Counted from the stretch's first letter, positions 42,398 through 54,574 are shown. The stretch: 55,424 bases of DNA from Acidimicrobiia bacterium (GCA_029263095.1 JAJCYA010000082.1:1-55424); one strand, 5' to 3'. The notes: generated by a model not told the origin, from the sequence alone. A program made the numbers and translations.

Positions 42398-42862
42398 ATG
42401 TCTATCCACGACGAGCTCATTGAGGAGCTCAAAGACGCCATGCGGGCCCAGGACAGGCGCCGTCTCGATGTCATCAGACAGGTGGAGACAGAGGTGTCGC
42501 GTGCCCGCTCCGAGAAGGGCTTTAGCGACGACCCCCAAGGCGACGACCTGTACGGGAGCGTTATCGCGGCATACGTCAAGAAGATGGATAAGGCGCGTGA
42601 GGAGTTCGTCGCAGCCGGCGATCGGGGGGTCGCTCAAGCTGAGAAGCTCGCCTTTGAGGTCGCGTATCTGGATCGGTGGGCACCGAAGTCGTTGTCCGAT
42701 GAGGACACTCGCGAGGTCGTGCGAGTGGCGATCATGGAGCTCCAGGCCAACGATCCAAAGCAGATGGGTCGCGTCATCGGTCACATCATGAAGAATGGAC
42801 CATCGGGTCTGGATGGGTCGCTTGTCAGCGAGCTGGTCGCAGAGGCATTGCGAAGCCGCTGA
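42398..42862 (+). CDS. GatB/YqeY domain protein
   Basis: A 154-residue YqeY-type protein (Asn/Gln amidotransferase-like domain), all-helical: MSIHDELIEELKDAMRAQDRRRLDVIRQV, then LPKSLSDEDTREVV-like and KQMGRVIGHIM segments. Family members resemble the tRNA-binding tail domain of GatB, but free-standing YqeY has no firm function. The ATG at 42398 starts the first helix; a TACGAT lies 9 nt upstream. Divergent from whiB, and ends 96 nt from the converging ku gene. Confidence 0.88.
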   Translation: MSIHDELIEELKDAMRAQDRRRLDVIRQVETEVSRARSEKGFSDDPQGDDLYGSVIAAYVKKMDKAREEFVAAGDRGVAQAEKLAFEVAYLDRWAPKSLSDEDTREVVRVAIMELQANDPKQMGRVIGHIMKNGPSGLDGSLVSELVAEALRSR

Positions 42863-42958
42863 GCGAACGCGGAGATCGTTTGATGCCCTGAGCCGGGTCC
42901 ATCACAACCGCACCACGGGAATCACGGCCCTGGACAATCTGTTTCGTGGGACCCGCGG

Positions 42959-43747
42959 CTAGCCCGCTTTGCGCTTCACTTTGGTTGCTTCGACACTCGC
43001 CTTGAGCGCTTCCATCAGATCGACCACGCCGGTGGGTTGCGGGGCGCCGTCGGGTGCGATGACCTCCTTGCCCTCCATCTTGCGTTTGGCGAGCTCTTCG
43101 ACGGCCTCGCGGGAGTCGTCAACCCATTCCGCCGGATCGAATGGGGCGGTGAGGTTGTCGATGATCATCTCGGCCATCTCGACCTCCTGTTTGGTCACCT
43201 CGATCTCGGTCTCGATTTCCTCGAAATCCGGTTCTCGAATCTCATCGGGCCAGTACATCGTCTCCATCACGATCACGTCGTCCTCGGCGCGCAGCGTTGC
43301 CGGGTACTCCCGGTCTCTGATCGCCACTCTGGCGAGTCCCACCAAGCCACGCTCGCCGAGAGCCGAGAGAAAGATTCTGTAGGCCTTGATCCCGGTCTGC
43401 TCCGGGGCGAGGTAGTACGAAGCCCGGTAGTAGATCGGATCGATCTCTTCGGCTCTTACGAATTGGACGACTTCTACGAGCCCCGAACCCTTGGTCTTGA
43501 GAGCCTGTGCCAGTTCCTCGTCGGTGAACACGACGAATCGGTCCTTCTCGATCTCGTAACCCTTGACGATCTTCTCGAAGGGAACCTCTTCGCCGTCCGT
43601 CTCGGCGACACGCTTGTAGCGCACCCGGGCGTGGTCACCGTGGCGCAGTTGGCGGAACTTTGGGCGCTTGTTGTCGGTCGCGGTGTACAACCCGACGGGG
43701 ATTGTCACCAGGCCGAACGAAATGGCGCCCTTCCAGGTGGGCCGCAT
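42959..43747 (-). CDS. ku: Non-homologous end joining protein Ku
   Basis: A 262-residue bacterial Ku, the homodimeric ring that binds DNA double-strand ends and recruits LigD. The start MRPTWKGAISFGLVTIPVGLY is the family signature, and the core (KRVAETDGEEVPFEKIVKGYE..., IYYRASYYLAPE, AVEELAKRKMEGKEVI) is complete. The tail ends in a basic KVKRKAG, typical of bacterial Ku. No ligD gene is in the window. The ATG at 43747 starts the signature; upstream in-frame residues are not coding. It is divergent from the CPBP protease gene. Confidence 0.95.
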   Translation of the reverse strand: MRPTWKGAISFGLVTIPVGLYTATDNKRPKFRQLRHGDHARVRYKRVAETDGEEVPFEKIVKGYEIEKDRFVVFTDEELAQALKTKGSGLVEVVQFVRAEEIDPIYYRASYYLAPEQTGIKAYRIFLSALGERGLVGLARVAIRDREYPATLRAEDDVIVMETMYWPDEIREPDFEEIETEIEVTKQEVEMAEMIIDNLTAPFDPAEWVDDSREAVEELAKRKMEGKEVIAPDGAPQPTGVVDLMEALKASVEATKVKRKAG

Positions 43748-43879
43748 CGTGGATTCCCGGGATCGTGAACCACCGAATGATACGCCTATGCCCACTCTGA
43801 TACCGTTCCGCCCTCTCGACCCGGACCACCAGTGGACACCACGATTCCCGCTCTCGGCGGCGCCCATCCACCTCAGACG

Positions 43880-44608
43880 ATGGATCGCAAGACGCTGATC
43901 GTCTTCGTATCGGCGACGCTGCTAATGGTGGTCTTCAACTACTGGGGTCTGCCGTCGCGCTTCGCAGGGACAACCTTCCACAACGGTCTGGCCGACCGGC
44001 TCGGGGAGGGGTACAGCGCCTACTACCTGTTGCTGCCCTACCAATACTGGGGTGTTTCCAGCCTCGTTATCCGGGTTCTGGCCCCGGTGGCCGTCATCAC
44101 GATCATTCTGAGGGAATCGCCGCGGGACTGGGGTTTTCGACTCAGCGGACAGTGGGAGCACCTACGGCCGTATGTGTGGTTCCTAGCCGGCATGCTTCCC
44201 GTGCTGTTCTTCGCTTCCTCTCTTGGATCGTTCCAAGCCAAGTACCCGCTGTACTCCTTCGCCGTCGAGGGCGGCTGGCACTTCTGGGGATATCAGATCT
44301 TCTACGGGCTGCAGTTCCTCGGTCTGGAAGCGTTCTTCAGGGGCTTTCTCGTCTTCGGGCTCTATCCCCGACTTGGTGTCTACGCAGTGCCTGTGATGGT
44401 GATCCCATACACGATGATCCACTTCGGCAAGCCCGCTCCCGAGACGTTTGCCGCGATTCTGGCCGGATTCATCCTTGGTTATCTGGCCCTCAAGTCGCGG
44501 TCGTTCTTGTGGGGATGGATGCTCCATTGGGGAGTGGCGATCACGATGGACCTGCTGGTGATCGGACGAGAGTTTGGTTTTACGAACATCGGCCGGGTGG
44601 TCTTCTAG
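43880..44608 (+). CDS. CPBP-family intramembrane metalloprotease
   Basis: A 242-residue integral membrane protein (about seven helices) with the CPBP/Abi motifs. The first catalytic motif is LEAFFRGFLVFGL (Glu-x-x-x-Arg core; the usual EExxxR has A in place of the second Glu), the second IPYTMIHFGKPAPE (His), and the third MLHWGVAI. Such proteases process prenylated or other membrane proteins. A GTG at 43832 would add 16 residues and cannot be excluded. It starts 132 nt from the divergent ku gene and runs toward kbl. Confidence 0.8.
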   Translation: MDRKTLIVFVSATLLMVVFNYWGLPSRFAGTTFHNGLADRLGEGYSAYYLLLPYQYWGVSSLVIRVLAPVAVITIILRESPRDWGFRLSGQWEHLRPYVWFLAGMLPVLFFASSLGSFQAKYPLYSFAVEGGWHFWGYQIFYGLQFLGLEAFFRGFLVFGLYPRLGVYAVPVMVIPYTMIHFGKPAPETFAAILAGFILGYLALKSRSFLWGWMLHWGVAITMDLLVIGREFGFTNIGRVVF

Positions 44609-44718
44609 GCGCCTACGGCGTGACCGAGCGACTCGGAGGTCTGCGCCCAGACACTCTCTCGATTGCAGGCCGTCGGTTCGATGCGATCCCCCATCGTGAT
44701 CAGCCCCGGGTGAAGGGG

Positions 44719-44724
44719 TAGCGT
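44719..44724 (+). promoter_or_regulatory. -10 element (TAGCGT) for kbl-tdh
   Basis: TAGCGT ends exactly 7 nt before the kbl ATG at 44732, with no ribosome site between, as expected of a leaderless mRNA. Confidence 0.45.
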
Positions 44725-44731
44725 CCTGGTC

Positions 44732-45919
44732 ATGAGCACGTTCCGCACCGATTTCGCTGCACGCACGACCTCTCTGGTGGACGATGGCTTGTATAAGGCG
44801 GAACGGGTGATCTCATCGGCACAGGATGCCCGGATTCGTCTGGTAGATGGCTCCGAAGCGATCAACATGTGCGCCAACAACTACCTGGGTCTGGCCAATC
44901 ATCCGGCGCTTGTGGAGGCCGCTCACAAGGCTCTCGACACTTACGGCTACGGAATGGCTTCGGTCCGCTTCATTTGCGGAACTCAGACCGTGCATCGCGA
45001 GCTCGAGGAGCGGATCTCGGTCTTCCTTGGTACAGAGGACACGATCCTGTACTCGTCGTGCTTCGATGCCAACACTGGGCTGTTCGAGACGATCCTCGAC
45101 GAAGCCGATGCCGTGATCTCGGATTCGCTCAATCATGCCTCCCTCATCGATGGGATCCGGCTGTGTAAGGCGCGGCGGCTCCGTTATTCCAACAACGACA
45201 TGACCGATCTCGAGGCCAAGCTCGGTAAGGCGACCGAGGCTCGCTACCGGCTCATTGTGACGGATGGCGTGTTTTCGATGGACGGCCTTCTCGCCGACGT
45301 ACCTGCGATCGCAGACCTGGCCGAGCGTCACGATGCGATGGTCATGGTCGACGACTCCCATGCGGTCGGATTCGTGGGGGAGCGGGGCCACGGCACCGCC
45401 GAAGCGACAGGGGCCGAGGGTCGAGTGGACATTCTTACCGGGACATTCGGCAAGGCTCTGGGCGGTGCGTCCGGTGGCTACACGAGCGGACCGGCCGAGA
45501 TGATCGGTTGGCTTCGCCAGCGATCACGCCCCTATCTCTTCTCCAACTCCCTTGCCCCCGTGATCGCTGCGACGACGTTGCGCGCTCTCGATCTCATCGA
45601 GGAGTCGGACGAGTTCCGAGTCAAGCTGGCCGGAAACGCTGCGCTCTTTCGCAAGGGAATGGAGGCGGCGGGGTTCACATTGGCGGGAGCCGGCCATCCG
45701 ATCATTCCCGTGATGCTGGGTGACGCCCGCGTTGCGACCGAAATGGCTGCTCGACTGCTCGTCGAGGGAATCTATGTCATCGGGTTCTCGTTTCCGGTTG
45801 TTCCCGTTGGTGAAGCACGAATCCGTACTCAGATGTCGGCCGCCCACTCCAGCATCGACATCGAACACGCCATCGACGCGTTCACCAGAGTTGGGATCGA
45901 GATGGGGGTCGTGGCGTGA
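44732..45919 (+). CDS. kbl: 2-amino-3-ketobutyrate CoA ligase (glycine C-acetyltransferase)
   Basis: A 395-residue PLP enzyme of the alpha-oxoamine synthase family that splits 2-amino-3-oxobutyrate with CoA into glycine and acetyl-CoA. Family features are intact: [38 protein letters not shown], the PLP-contact [17 protein letters not shown] and the Schiff-base lysine in [14 protein letters not shown]. The gene overlaps tdh by 4 nt, giving a two-gene threonine-to-glycine operon. The ATG at 44732 is supported by the -10 element 7 nt upstream. Confidence 0.96.
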   Translation: MSTFRTDFAARTTSLVDDGLYKAERVISSAQDARIRLVDGSEAINMCANNYLGLANHPALVEAAHKALDTYGYGMASVRFICGTQTVHRELEERISVFLGTEDTILYSSCFDANTGLFETILDEADAVISDSLNHASLIDGIRLCKARRLRYSNNDMTDLEAKLGKATEARYRLIVTDGVFSMDGLLADVPAIADLAERHDAMVMVDDSHAVGFVGERGHGTAEATGAEGRVDILTGTFGKALGGASGGYTSGPAEMIGWLRQRSRPYLFSNSLAPVIAATTLRALDLIEESDEFRVKLAGNAALFRKGMEAAGFTLAGAGHPIIPVMLGDARVATEMAARLLVEGIYVIGFSFPVVPVGEARIRTQMSAAHSSIDIEHAIDAFTRVGIEMGVVA

Positions 45920-46941
45920 GGGCGCTCGTCAAGTCCAAGGCCGAACCCGGCTTGTGGATGGAGGACGTAGAGGTCCCTCGACCTGCCGATCGCGACGTGC
46001 TCATCAGGGTCGGCAAGACGTCGATCTGCGGAACCGATCTCCACATCTACGACTGGGACCAGTGGGCGCAGGAGACGATTCCGATTCCGATGGCTGTTGG
46101 ACACGAATTCATGGGCGAGATCGTCCGCCTGGGTCCTGAGGCCCACGGTCTCGAGGTCGGTGCTCGGGTGGGTGGCGAAGGCCACATAACCTGCGGTCAC
46201 TGCCGCAACTGTCGGGCAGGGCGTCGCCACTTCTGTCACAACCACCTTGGATTGGGGGTGACCCGCCCGGGGGCGTTCGCCGAATACGTGACGCTGCCGG
46301 CAGAGAATGTCTTCCCGATCCCCGAACACATTCCCGACGACATCGCTTCGGTACTCGATCCGCTCGGCAACGCGACCCACACCGCTCTTGCCTTCGATCT
46401 GGTGGGGGAAGATGTTCTCGTGACCGGTGCAGGGCCCATCGGGCTGATGGCGGCAGCGATCGCGCGCCACATAGGCGCCAGGCTCGTTGTCGTCACCGAT
46501 GTAAACCCCTACCGGCTCGACCTGGCCGAGGAGTTCGGGATCGACAGGGCGGTAGACGTTGCGGCCGAGGATCTCGAGTCGGTCATGGGCCGGCTCGGTA
46601 TGGCCGAGGGCTTCGATGTCGGAATGGAGATGTCGGGGAATGAGCGAGCGTTCAACCAGATGCTCGAGGCGATGAACCACGGCGGCAAGGTTGCGGTGCT
46701 CGGGATTCCGGCAGGCGACGTCACCGTCGAGATGAACGAGGTCATATTCAAGGGGCTCACCGTTAGGGGAATCTACGGACGCCGCATCTTCGAGACTTGG
46801 TACAAGGCGGCGGCGATGCTGCAGAGTGGGCTCGACATCTCGTCGATCGTGACTCACGAGCTACCGGTGGATGAGTTCCAGGACGCGTTTGCGCTGGTCG
46901 CATCTGGACAATGCGGCAAGGTCGTGTTGGATTGGAGCTGA
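45916..46941 (+). CDS. tdh: L-threonine 3-dehydrogenase
   Basis: A 341-residue zinc-dependent medium-chain dehydrogenase that oxidises L-threonine to 2-amino-3-oxobutyrate, the substrate of the upstream Kbl. The catalytic zinc site includes [13 protein letters not shown] and GHEFMGEIV. The structural zinc cysteines lie in [21 protein letters not shown]. The NAD site is [21 protein letters not shown]. The GTG start overlaps the kbl stop (GTGA). [11 protein letters not shown] is typical of Tdh over other family members. Confidence 0.95.
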   Translation: MRALVKSKAEPGLWMEDVEVPRPADRDVLIRVGKTSICGTDLHIYDWDQWAQETIPIPMAVGHEFMGEIVRLGPEAHGLEVGARVGGEGHITCGHCRNCRAGRRHFCHNHLGLGVTRPGAFAEYVTLPAENVFPIPEHIPDDIASVLDPLGNATHTALAFDLVGEDVLVTGAGPIGLMAAAIARHIGARLVVVTDVNPYRLDLAEEFGIDRAVDVAAEDLESVMGRLGMAEGFDVGMEMSGNERAFNQMLEAMNHGGKVAVLGIPAGDVTVEMNEVIFKGLTVRGIYGRRIFETWYKAAAMLQSGLDISSIVTHELPVDEFQDAFALVASGQCGKVVLDWS

Positions 46942-47034
46942 GCTCACACCGCCTTTCGCCTGATGCCGTTCGTCCCTATCCGAGGGTCGATCGTATTTGC
47001 GAGGCTTGGCCGAGGCTTGACGAAGGGAAACGAG

Positions 47035-48372
47035 ATGCGCCGCAGGGTGATTGTGATCGGGGCCGCCGGCAGGGACTTTCACAACTTCAACACCCGATAC
47101 CGAGATGACGATTCGACCGAGGTGGTGGCGTTTACTGCCGCCCAGATTCCGGGTATCGAAGGGCGACGGTACCCGGCCGAACTGTCGGGTCCTCTCTATC
47201 CGGATGGCATCCCGATCTACTCCGAGGATGATCTAGCGCGACTCATCGGGGAACTCGCGGTGGATGAGTGCGCCTTTTCCTATAGCGACATCTCCTATGA
47301 CCACGTCATGCGCGTTAGCGCCATCGTCATGGCGGCCGGTGCCTCCTTCACTCTGCTCGGCCCCACCGACACTCAGATTCGCAGCACCAAGCCGGTGGTG
47401 GCGGTTTGTGCGGTCCGCACCGGGGCCGGGAAGAGCCAAACAGCCCGCCGGGTGGTGGAGGTGCTCATGAGCAAGGGCCTCAAGGTGGTGGCGATCCGCC
47501 ATCCGATGCCTTACGGCAATCTCGCCTCCCAAAAGGTGCAGCGATTTGCCGAGATCGCCGATCTGGAGAGACACGACTGCACCATCGAGGAGATGGAGGA
47601 GTACGAGCCGCACATTGTTAGGGGGAACGTCGTCTACGCGGGCAACGACTACGAGGCGATCGTTCGGGCTGCCGAACAAGACGTGGACGGCTGCGATGTG
47701 ATCGTTTGGGACGGTGGCAACAACGATGTTGCCTTCTACCAGTCGGATTTGCTCATCACCGTGGTCGATCCGCACCGACCGGGTCACGAGTTGTCCTACT
47801 ACCCGGGTGAGGTCAACCTCCGGCGCGCCGACGTGATCGTGATGAACAAGATGGACAGCGCCGGTCGAGAGGGGATCGATCAGGTGCTGGCAAACATCGC
47901 CGAGCACAACCCGACCGCCACGGTGATCCAGGCTGCTTCGCCACCGGTGCTGGCAGATCCCGACTTGGTCCGCGGCAAGCGGGTGCTGGTTGTCGAGGAT
48001 GGGCCGACCCTCACGCACGGCGGAATGAGGATCGGCGCCGGAGTCGTCGCCGCCGCTCAACACGGCGCTGCGGCCTTTGTCGATCCACGCCCGTACCTCG
48101 TTGGAAGCATTGTTGAGACCTTCGCCAGGTATCCCGACATCGGGACCGTCCTCCCGGCGATGGGGTACGGCGCCGAGCAGATCAAGGATCTACAGGCGAC
48201 GATCAACGCCACCGATTGCGACGTCGTCGTCATCGGGACGCCGATCGATCTGACCCGGATCCTCGAGATCGACAAGCCGCACACCAGAGTCACTTACGAC
48301 CTCGACGAGATTGGTCATCCCGACATGGATGACGTGCTGACCGCGTTTGTTGAGGTGCTCGGGCTGGGGTAG
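47035..48372 (+). CDS. Cyclic 2,3-diphosphoglycerate synthetase-like GTPase
   Basis: 445 residues matching the cDPG-synthetase family. It opens with a Rossmann-like strand (VIVIGAAGRDFHNFNTRYRDD) and GIEGRRYP. A central P-loop follows (CAVRTGAGKSQTARRV, about residue 125) with HPMPYGNL and the strand DVIVWDGGNNDVAFY. NKMD resembles a G4 motif (VIVMNKMDSAG). In methanogens the family makes the thermoprotectant cyclic 2,3-DPG; in bacteria its role is unclear. The ATG at 47035 has an AAGGG ribosome site. It follows tdh by 93 nt and may share its mRNA. Confidence 0.85.
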   Translation: MRRRVIVIGAAGRDFHNFNTRYRDDDSTEVVAFTAAQIPGIEGRRYPAELSGPLYPDGIPIYSEDDLARLIGELAVDECAFSYSDISYDHVMRVSAIVMAAGASFTLLGPTDTQIRSTKPVVAVCAVRTGAGKSQTARRVVEVLMSKGLKVVAIRHPMPYGNLASQKVQRFAEIADLERHDCTIEEMEEYEPHIVRGNVVYAGNDYEAIVRAAEQDVDGCDVIVWDGGNNDVAFYQSDLLITVVDPHRPGHELSYYPGEVNLRRADVIVMNKMDSAGREGIDQVLANIAEHNPTATVIQAASPPVLADPDLVRGKRVLVVEDGPTLTHGGMRIGAGVVAAAQHGAAAFVDPRPYLVGSIVETFARYPDIGTVLPAMGYGAEQIKDLQATINATDCDVVVIGTPIDLTRILEIDKPHTRVTYDLDEIGHPDMDDVLTAFVEVLGLG

Positions 48373-48400
48373 TCCGGGAGCCAACACCTCCAAGCAAGGC

Positions 48401-49903
48401 CTACTCGACGAGCCTTTCGCACCTCGATCCGCCTGCCACCACCTCGATGGTGAATGGCGGGCTCACCGGCGACTGTTCTGATGGGAACTCGAAGTTGCCA
48501 TCGGCATCGACGGCCATGTTGCCCATCAGATACGAGGTGCCATCGGCGCCGATCACATTGAACATGACAATTGCGCCCTCGTCGGCTCCGTCCAGCGTTC
48601 CACCGGCGCCGACCGTGCCATCACTAGACGAGTTGAGGCTGCAGCTGGAGAAGAAGGCCGATGGACCACCGCCTGGTCCTCCCTCCGGCATCGGGTCGCT
48701 ATCCCACGGGTCAGGCGTTGCCCCCAGTGCATCCGCGAGTTCGCTGGCGGTGGCTACCGCCACGTCGGAGAGGCCGAGTGTGTCATCGCCACACAGGGTG
48801 AACATGTCGTAGTAGATGATCCCGGGCTGGTCCCACAGGGAGGGAGCATCGCCTTGTGACCGCTGTAGTCCCCAGCTCGGGTCAACATCGTCGCGTCGGG
48901 TGACTCTTCCCTCATGGTGATGAGCTTGGAATATGTCCGACCCACCAAACCTCCACTTAGCGGGCGAAGTTTCGGGGGCCGCCGCCACCCAGTAGGGATC
49001 GTCGGTTGCGGGGGCGAATCCAGGCATCGGGACCTTCCACCATGCATCTTCGCTCTGGCGGAGACTGTTGGCCCACACGCCGTGGTCGTCGACCAAGATC
49101 CCGTTGAGGTAGTCGGGTACGGAATCGAACAGCACGGCATCGTTGACGAGTGGGTCGAACACCCAGATCTCGCTTCCGGTGGGATTGTGGTCCTCGTCGA
49201 AGAAGACGACGAGAACCCATAGGTAGCCGTTGTAGAACTGGGCGTCGTAGATCGATCCACCCATGTCGCGCATCCAATCGACGCCTTCGTCGGCGTCGTC
49301 GAAGTACAGGGGTCCATCCCATGTCCCAACGGCGTATGAGCCGAGGGCGATGGCCGAAGGAGGTTCGCCGAAAGGCATCTCAGCGAGAACGTCGCCGGTC
49401 GCCGGATCGATCTCTAGAACGCTGTTTGTGTCGGGCATGGTCAACCAGATTGAGGTGTCGGATAGTGCGATGTCCGAGGGCCATCCACCCACATCGCGGC
49501 GCCCCAATACCTCACCTGAGGCCGGGTCGACGAACACGAGTTGGGACGCAAAGCCGTCGGTGACCCAGACGCCGCCGAGGCCAAATGCAACCAGGTCGGC
49601 CGAGTTTCCCATGTCGCTGAGCTGGCATGTGGCCGAATCAAGATCGACCTGCGCCAGCTGTGCTGCCGGGAAGTCGGTGACCCACATGGTCGCCGGTTCG
49701 CCGGCATCGGCAGTACCTGGGGAGCTATCGGTCGTGGGCTCGTCATCAGGGTCTTTGGCGTCACCAGCATTCGACTCGTCACCGGTGGGTGCTGTGGCGG
49801 CAGGTACTGATCCGGCGGCGTCGGTAGAAACGGTGTCGTCGTCACCGCAAGCTGCGATGAGCGTGAACAGAGCCAGGAGAAGAACGATCGGTCCCCGTCG
49901 CAT
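48401..49903 (-). CDS. Lipoprotein with beta-propeller-like domain
   Basis: 500 residues. A lipoprotein signal (MRRGPIVLLLALFTLIAAC) and an acidic Ser/Thr/Ala-rich linker of about 50 residues precede a beta-propeller-like body with recurring blades: GGVWVTDGFASQLVFVDPASGEVLGR, SIWLTMPDTNSVLEIDPATGDVLAEM and EIWVFDPLV. The C-terminal 100 residues form another beta domain with Cys residues. YVTN/NHL-like propellers of this kind often bind ligands or partners on the cell surface; no enzyme motif is visible. The ATG at 49903 has a GGGAGG ribosome site. Divergent from a small lipoprotein. Confidence 0.72.
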   Translation of the reverse strand: MRRGPIVLLLALFTLIAACGDDDTVSTDAAGSVPAATAPTGDESNAGDAKDPDDEPTTDSSPGTADAGEPATMWVTDFPAAQLAQVDLDSATCQLSDMGNSADLVAFGLGGVWVTDGFASQLVFVDPASGEVLGRRDVGGWPSDIALSDTSIWLTMPDTNSVLEIDPATGDVLAEMPFGEPPSAIALGSYAVGTWDGPLYFDDADEGVDWMRDMGGSIYDAQFYNGYLWVLVVFFDEDHNPTGSEIWVFDPLVNDAVLFDSVPDYLNGILVDDHGVWANSLRQSEDAWWKVPMPGFAPATDDPYWVAAAPETSPAKWRFGGSDIFQAHHHEGRVTRRDDVDPSWGLQRSQGDAPSLWDQPGIIYYDMFTLCGDDTLGLSDVAVATASELADALGATPDPWDSDPMPEGGPGGGPSAFFSSCSLNSSSDGTVGAGGTLDGADEGAIVMFNVIGADGTSYLMGNMAVDADGNFEFPSEQSPVSPPFTIEVVAGGSRCERLVE

Positions 49904-50036
49904 TTCAGCGGCCTCCCAAGAGTCGGGCGCCCCCGCCGGGGCGGAGCGTAGTCCCGCGCGAGTCGACGTACGGTGGTAACCAGCAGCCGGAGCCCCCGTT
50001 TCGGTAGCGTTGGCGTCCACCTACAAGGGAGTGGTG

Positions 50037-50399
50037 ATGATCCGTCGGTTTGGGGTTGTGTTGGTCGTCGGCCTTTTCGTGCTGACATCGTGTGGCGACG
50101 ACGACATCGCCGTGGCGGTGGAGATCCCCGACGGCGCCACCTTCTGTTCGGTGTTCGATGGTGAGTACACGTCGGCACTCGACGATGCGGTGCCAATCAC
50201 CGATGACGGCTTTGGCGAGAGCACTGCCCGGATCGTCGCCTGGGCCGAGGTACTCCTGACGCTCGCACCGGACGAGATCATCACCCAAGCCGAGGACAAT
50301 CTCAGGCTCCACGAGGCACACGCAGCAGTCAAGTCGGCCTCCGATTTCATCCCGGGCAGCAATGAGATGCACGCTTGGGCCTGGGACAATTGCGACTGA
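50037..50399 (+). CDS. Small lipoprotein of unknown function
   Basis: A 120-residue protein with a lipoprotein signal (GVVLVVGLFVLTSC; lipobox LTSC) followed directly by GDDD and a mostly helical, acidic body (ALDDAVPITDDGFGESTARIVAWAEVLLT...). Two further cysteines (in TFCSV and the final DNCD) may form a disulfide. No family is recognised. The ATG at 50037 has a GGGAG ribosome site. It is divergent from the large lipoprotein gene; both begin their mature parts with Cys-Gly-Asp-Asp-Asp. Confidence 0.7.
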   Translation: MIRRFGVVLVVGLFVLTSCGDDDIAVAVEIPDGATFCSVFDGEYTSALDDAVPITDDGFGESTARIVAWAEVLLTLAPDEIITQAEDNLRLHEAHAAVKSASDFIPGSNEMHAWAWDNCD

Positions 50400-50437
50400 G
50401 GCGAACTGACGGACACTTGAGCCGAACCGACCGCCAT

Positions 50438-52036
50438 TCAGGCCTGCGGCCGTTTCATGATCGGTTGCAGGAATCGTGCTCCACGCAAGGGCTCGGCGGC
50501 CGCTGCGGCAAGGACCCCGCCGCCGAGGGCGCCGGCGATTCCCGGCGCAGATGCATCGGCTCCTCCGAGGTAGAGCCCTTTGATGGCGTTGCGCGGGGCG
50601 AGAGACTGGTCGCCGAAACGTTCTGGGGCTGTGCCGAGCCCGTAGATCGATCCCCGGGCCGATGCGGCAAAGTGGTTGGTCGAGAGGGGCGTCGACATCT
50701 CGACGTGATCGACCAGTGGGGCCAAGCGCGGGTATCGCGTCAAGTACTGCTCGAGCAGTGTGGACGTGAGGGACTCCTTGAAGGCGTCATATGAGGGACC
50801 GCGCTTCTTCCAGTGTGTGTCGGACCACTGTGAGAATGAATCCCAGGGAACGAAGGTGATTGCCTCACCGGTATTGCGTAGCTCCGGGCCAGGATCATGG
50901 ATCGGATCCTTGAGTGATGGGAAGCTACAGAACAGCACGGGAGCGGGCCCTGCGACGCGAGCGGGGCTCACGTCCCAGCCGGCCACCTCCATGTCCCAGG
51001 AGTCGTAGTACCACTGACAGTGACGTTCGGCACCGTGGGCGGTGATTTCACCCTTGAATCCGAGGTACAGACTCACATGGGCCGGTCCCGCCTCGCGGTA
51101 CGGCATGGTATCTCCCGGTAGTCCGGATTCGAGCAGGTTGGAGGTTGGGATCGCTCCGGCGGCGCTGACTATTCGCTTCGTGGCGATCTCGGATCCGTCC
51201 TTCAGGCGGACCGCCGCCACGTTGCCCCGTCGTAAAACGATCTCCTCGACGGTGCGCCGTACCGCGGTCCATCCTCCACCGTCGGCGACGGTTGTGAGCA
51301 GGGCGGGGGCGATGCTGGAGGCGCCGCCGACCGGGTAATAGGCGCCGCGTAGGAAGTGCCGGACCATCAGAGCATGCATAGCGAAGGACGATCGGGCCGG
51401 AGTGGCGCCGTAGTACCCCCATTGCGCCGAAAGCACGGCGCGCAAACGTGGATCGTCGGTGAGGGACGCCAGGACGTCAGCGGTCGTGGCGTTGATGTGG
51501 GGTTCGGCGGCCGCGGTGGCCTTCTTACGACCACCGGAGGAGAGAATCCGAGGCATGGCCCGCACCTGGAGCAGCTTTGCCGCGGAACGGGCTGCCGCCC
51601 TCGTGAGCGTGAGGTATTCGTCGATCGCCCCTCGCTCGGCGGGGAAGTAGTCGACCAGGGTTTCTCGGAAGCCGTCCGCTGAGTTGGGGAGCTGGATAGT
51701 GAAGCCGTCGGGAAAGTTGAACTCGTCGTAGATGTCCCCCAGCGGTTCCCACTGGAGCCTTCCATCGGTGAGGGTGTTGAGGAGCCGGCCCGGGTAGCTG
51801 GCCTGCGACATCTCACCGACGATGTGGACGCCTACATCCCACCGGTATCCGGGCCGTTTGAACATCTGGGTAAACCCACCTGGGATGTTGTGCTGCTCGA
51901 ACACCAGCACACGTCGTCCCAGCTTGGAGAGCATCGCCGCCGCAGCCATCCCCCCGATGCCCGACCCTATGACCACGTAATCCCACGGTCCGTCGGGTAT
52001 CTCGTGGCTCCAAGGACGATCGGTGCGGTCGGTCAT
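50438..52036 (-). CDS. FAD-dependent CrtI/RetSat-like oxidoreductase
   Basis: A 532-residue flavoprotein of the phytoene-desaturase/carotenoid-isomerase group. The N-terminal dinucleotide fold YVVIGSGIGGMAAAAMLSKLGRRVLVFEQH is intact, followed by PGGFTQMFKRPGYRWDVGVHIVG, which fits the RetSat/CrtISO branch more than CrtI. The C-terminal flavin motif is GLYLGGADASAPGIAGALGGG. No other carotenoid genes are nearby. The ATG at 52036 is preferred; a TTGACA lies about 31 nt upstream with a weak -10. It is downstream of metX on the same strand. Confidence 0.88.
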   Translation of the reverse strand: MTDRTDRPWSHEIPDGPWDYVVIGSGIGGMAAAAMLSKLGRRVLVFEQHNIPGGFTQMFKRPGYRWDVGVHIVGEMSQASYPGRLLNTLTDGRLQWEPLGDIYDEFNFPDGFTIQLPNSADGFRETLVDYFPAERGAIDEYLTLTRAAARSAAKLLQVRAMPRILSSGGRKKATAAAEPHINATTADVLASLTDDPRLRAVLSAQWGYYGATPARSSFAMHALMVRHFLRGAYYPVGGASSIAPALLTTVADGGGWTAVRRTVEEIVLRRGNVAAVRLKDGSEIATKRIVSAAGAIPTSNLLESGLPGDTMPYREAGPAHVSLYLGFKGEITAHGAERHCQWYYDSWDMEVAGWDVSPARVAGPAPVLFCSFPSLKDPIHDPGPELRNTGEAITFVPWDSFSQWSDTHWKKRGPSYDAFKESLTSTLLEQYLTRYPRLAPLVDHVEMSTPLSTNHFAASARGSIYGLGTAPERFGDQSLAPRNAIKGLYLGGADASAPGIAGALGGGVLAAAAAEPLRGARFLQPIMKRPQA

Positions 52037-52100
52037 GGAGCGATGCTCGCTCCTGGCACCGAACCGTGTCAAGGCGTGTGATGACAGAGAGGGAGTGCCG

Positions 52101-54532
<2,432 letters not shown>

Positions 54533-54534
54533 TC

Positions 54535-54574
54535 AAGAAAGAGAAAACCCGCTCCCGGCCTAGCCGGTGCGGGT
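54535..54574 (-). terminator. Intrinsic terminator (attenuator) in the metYX leader
   Basis: On the minus strand, ACCCGC (54574-54569) pairs with GCGGGT (54552-54547), and inside it CCGGC pairs with GCCGG around a TAG loop: 11 bp in all. TTTTCTCTTTCTT follows. It lies 27 nt after the leader-peptide stop and 57 nt before metY. Its 5' arm can also pair with leader sequence 54615-54624, giving a competing antiterminator. Confidence 0.85.
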
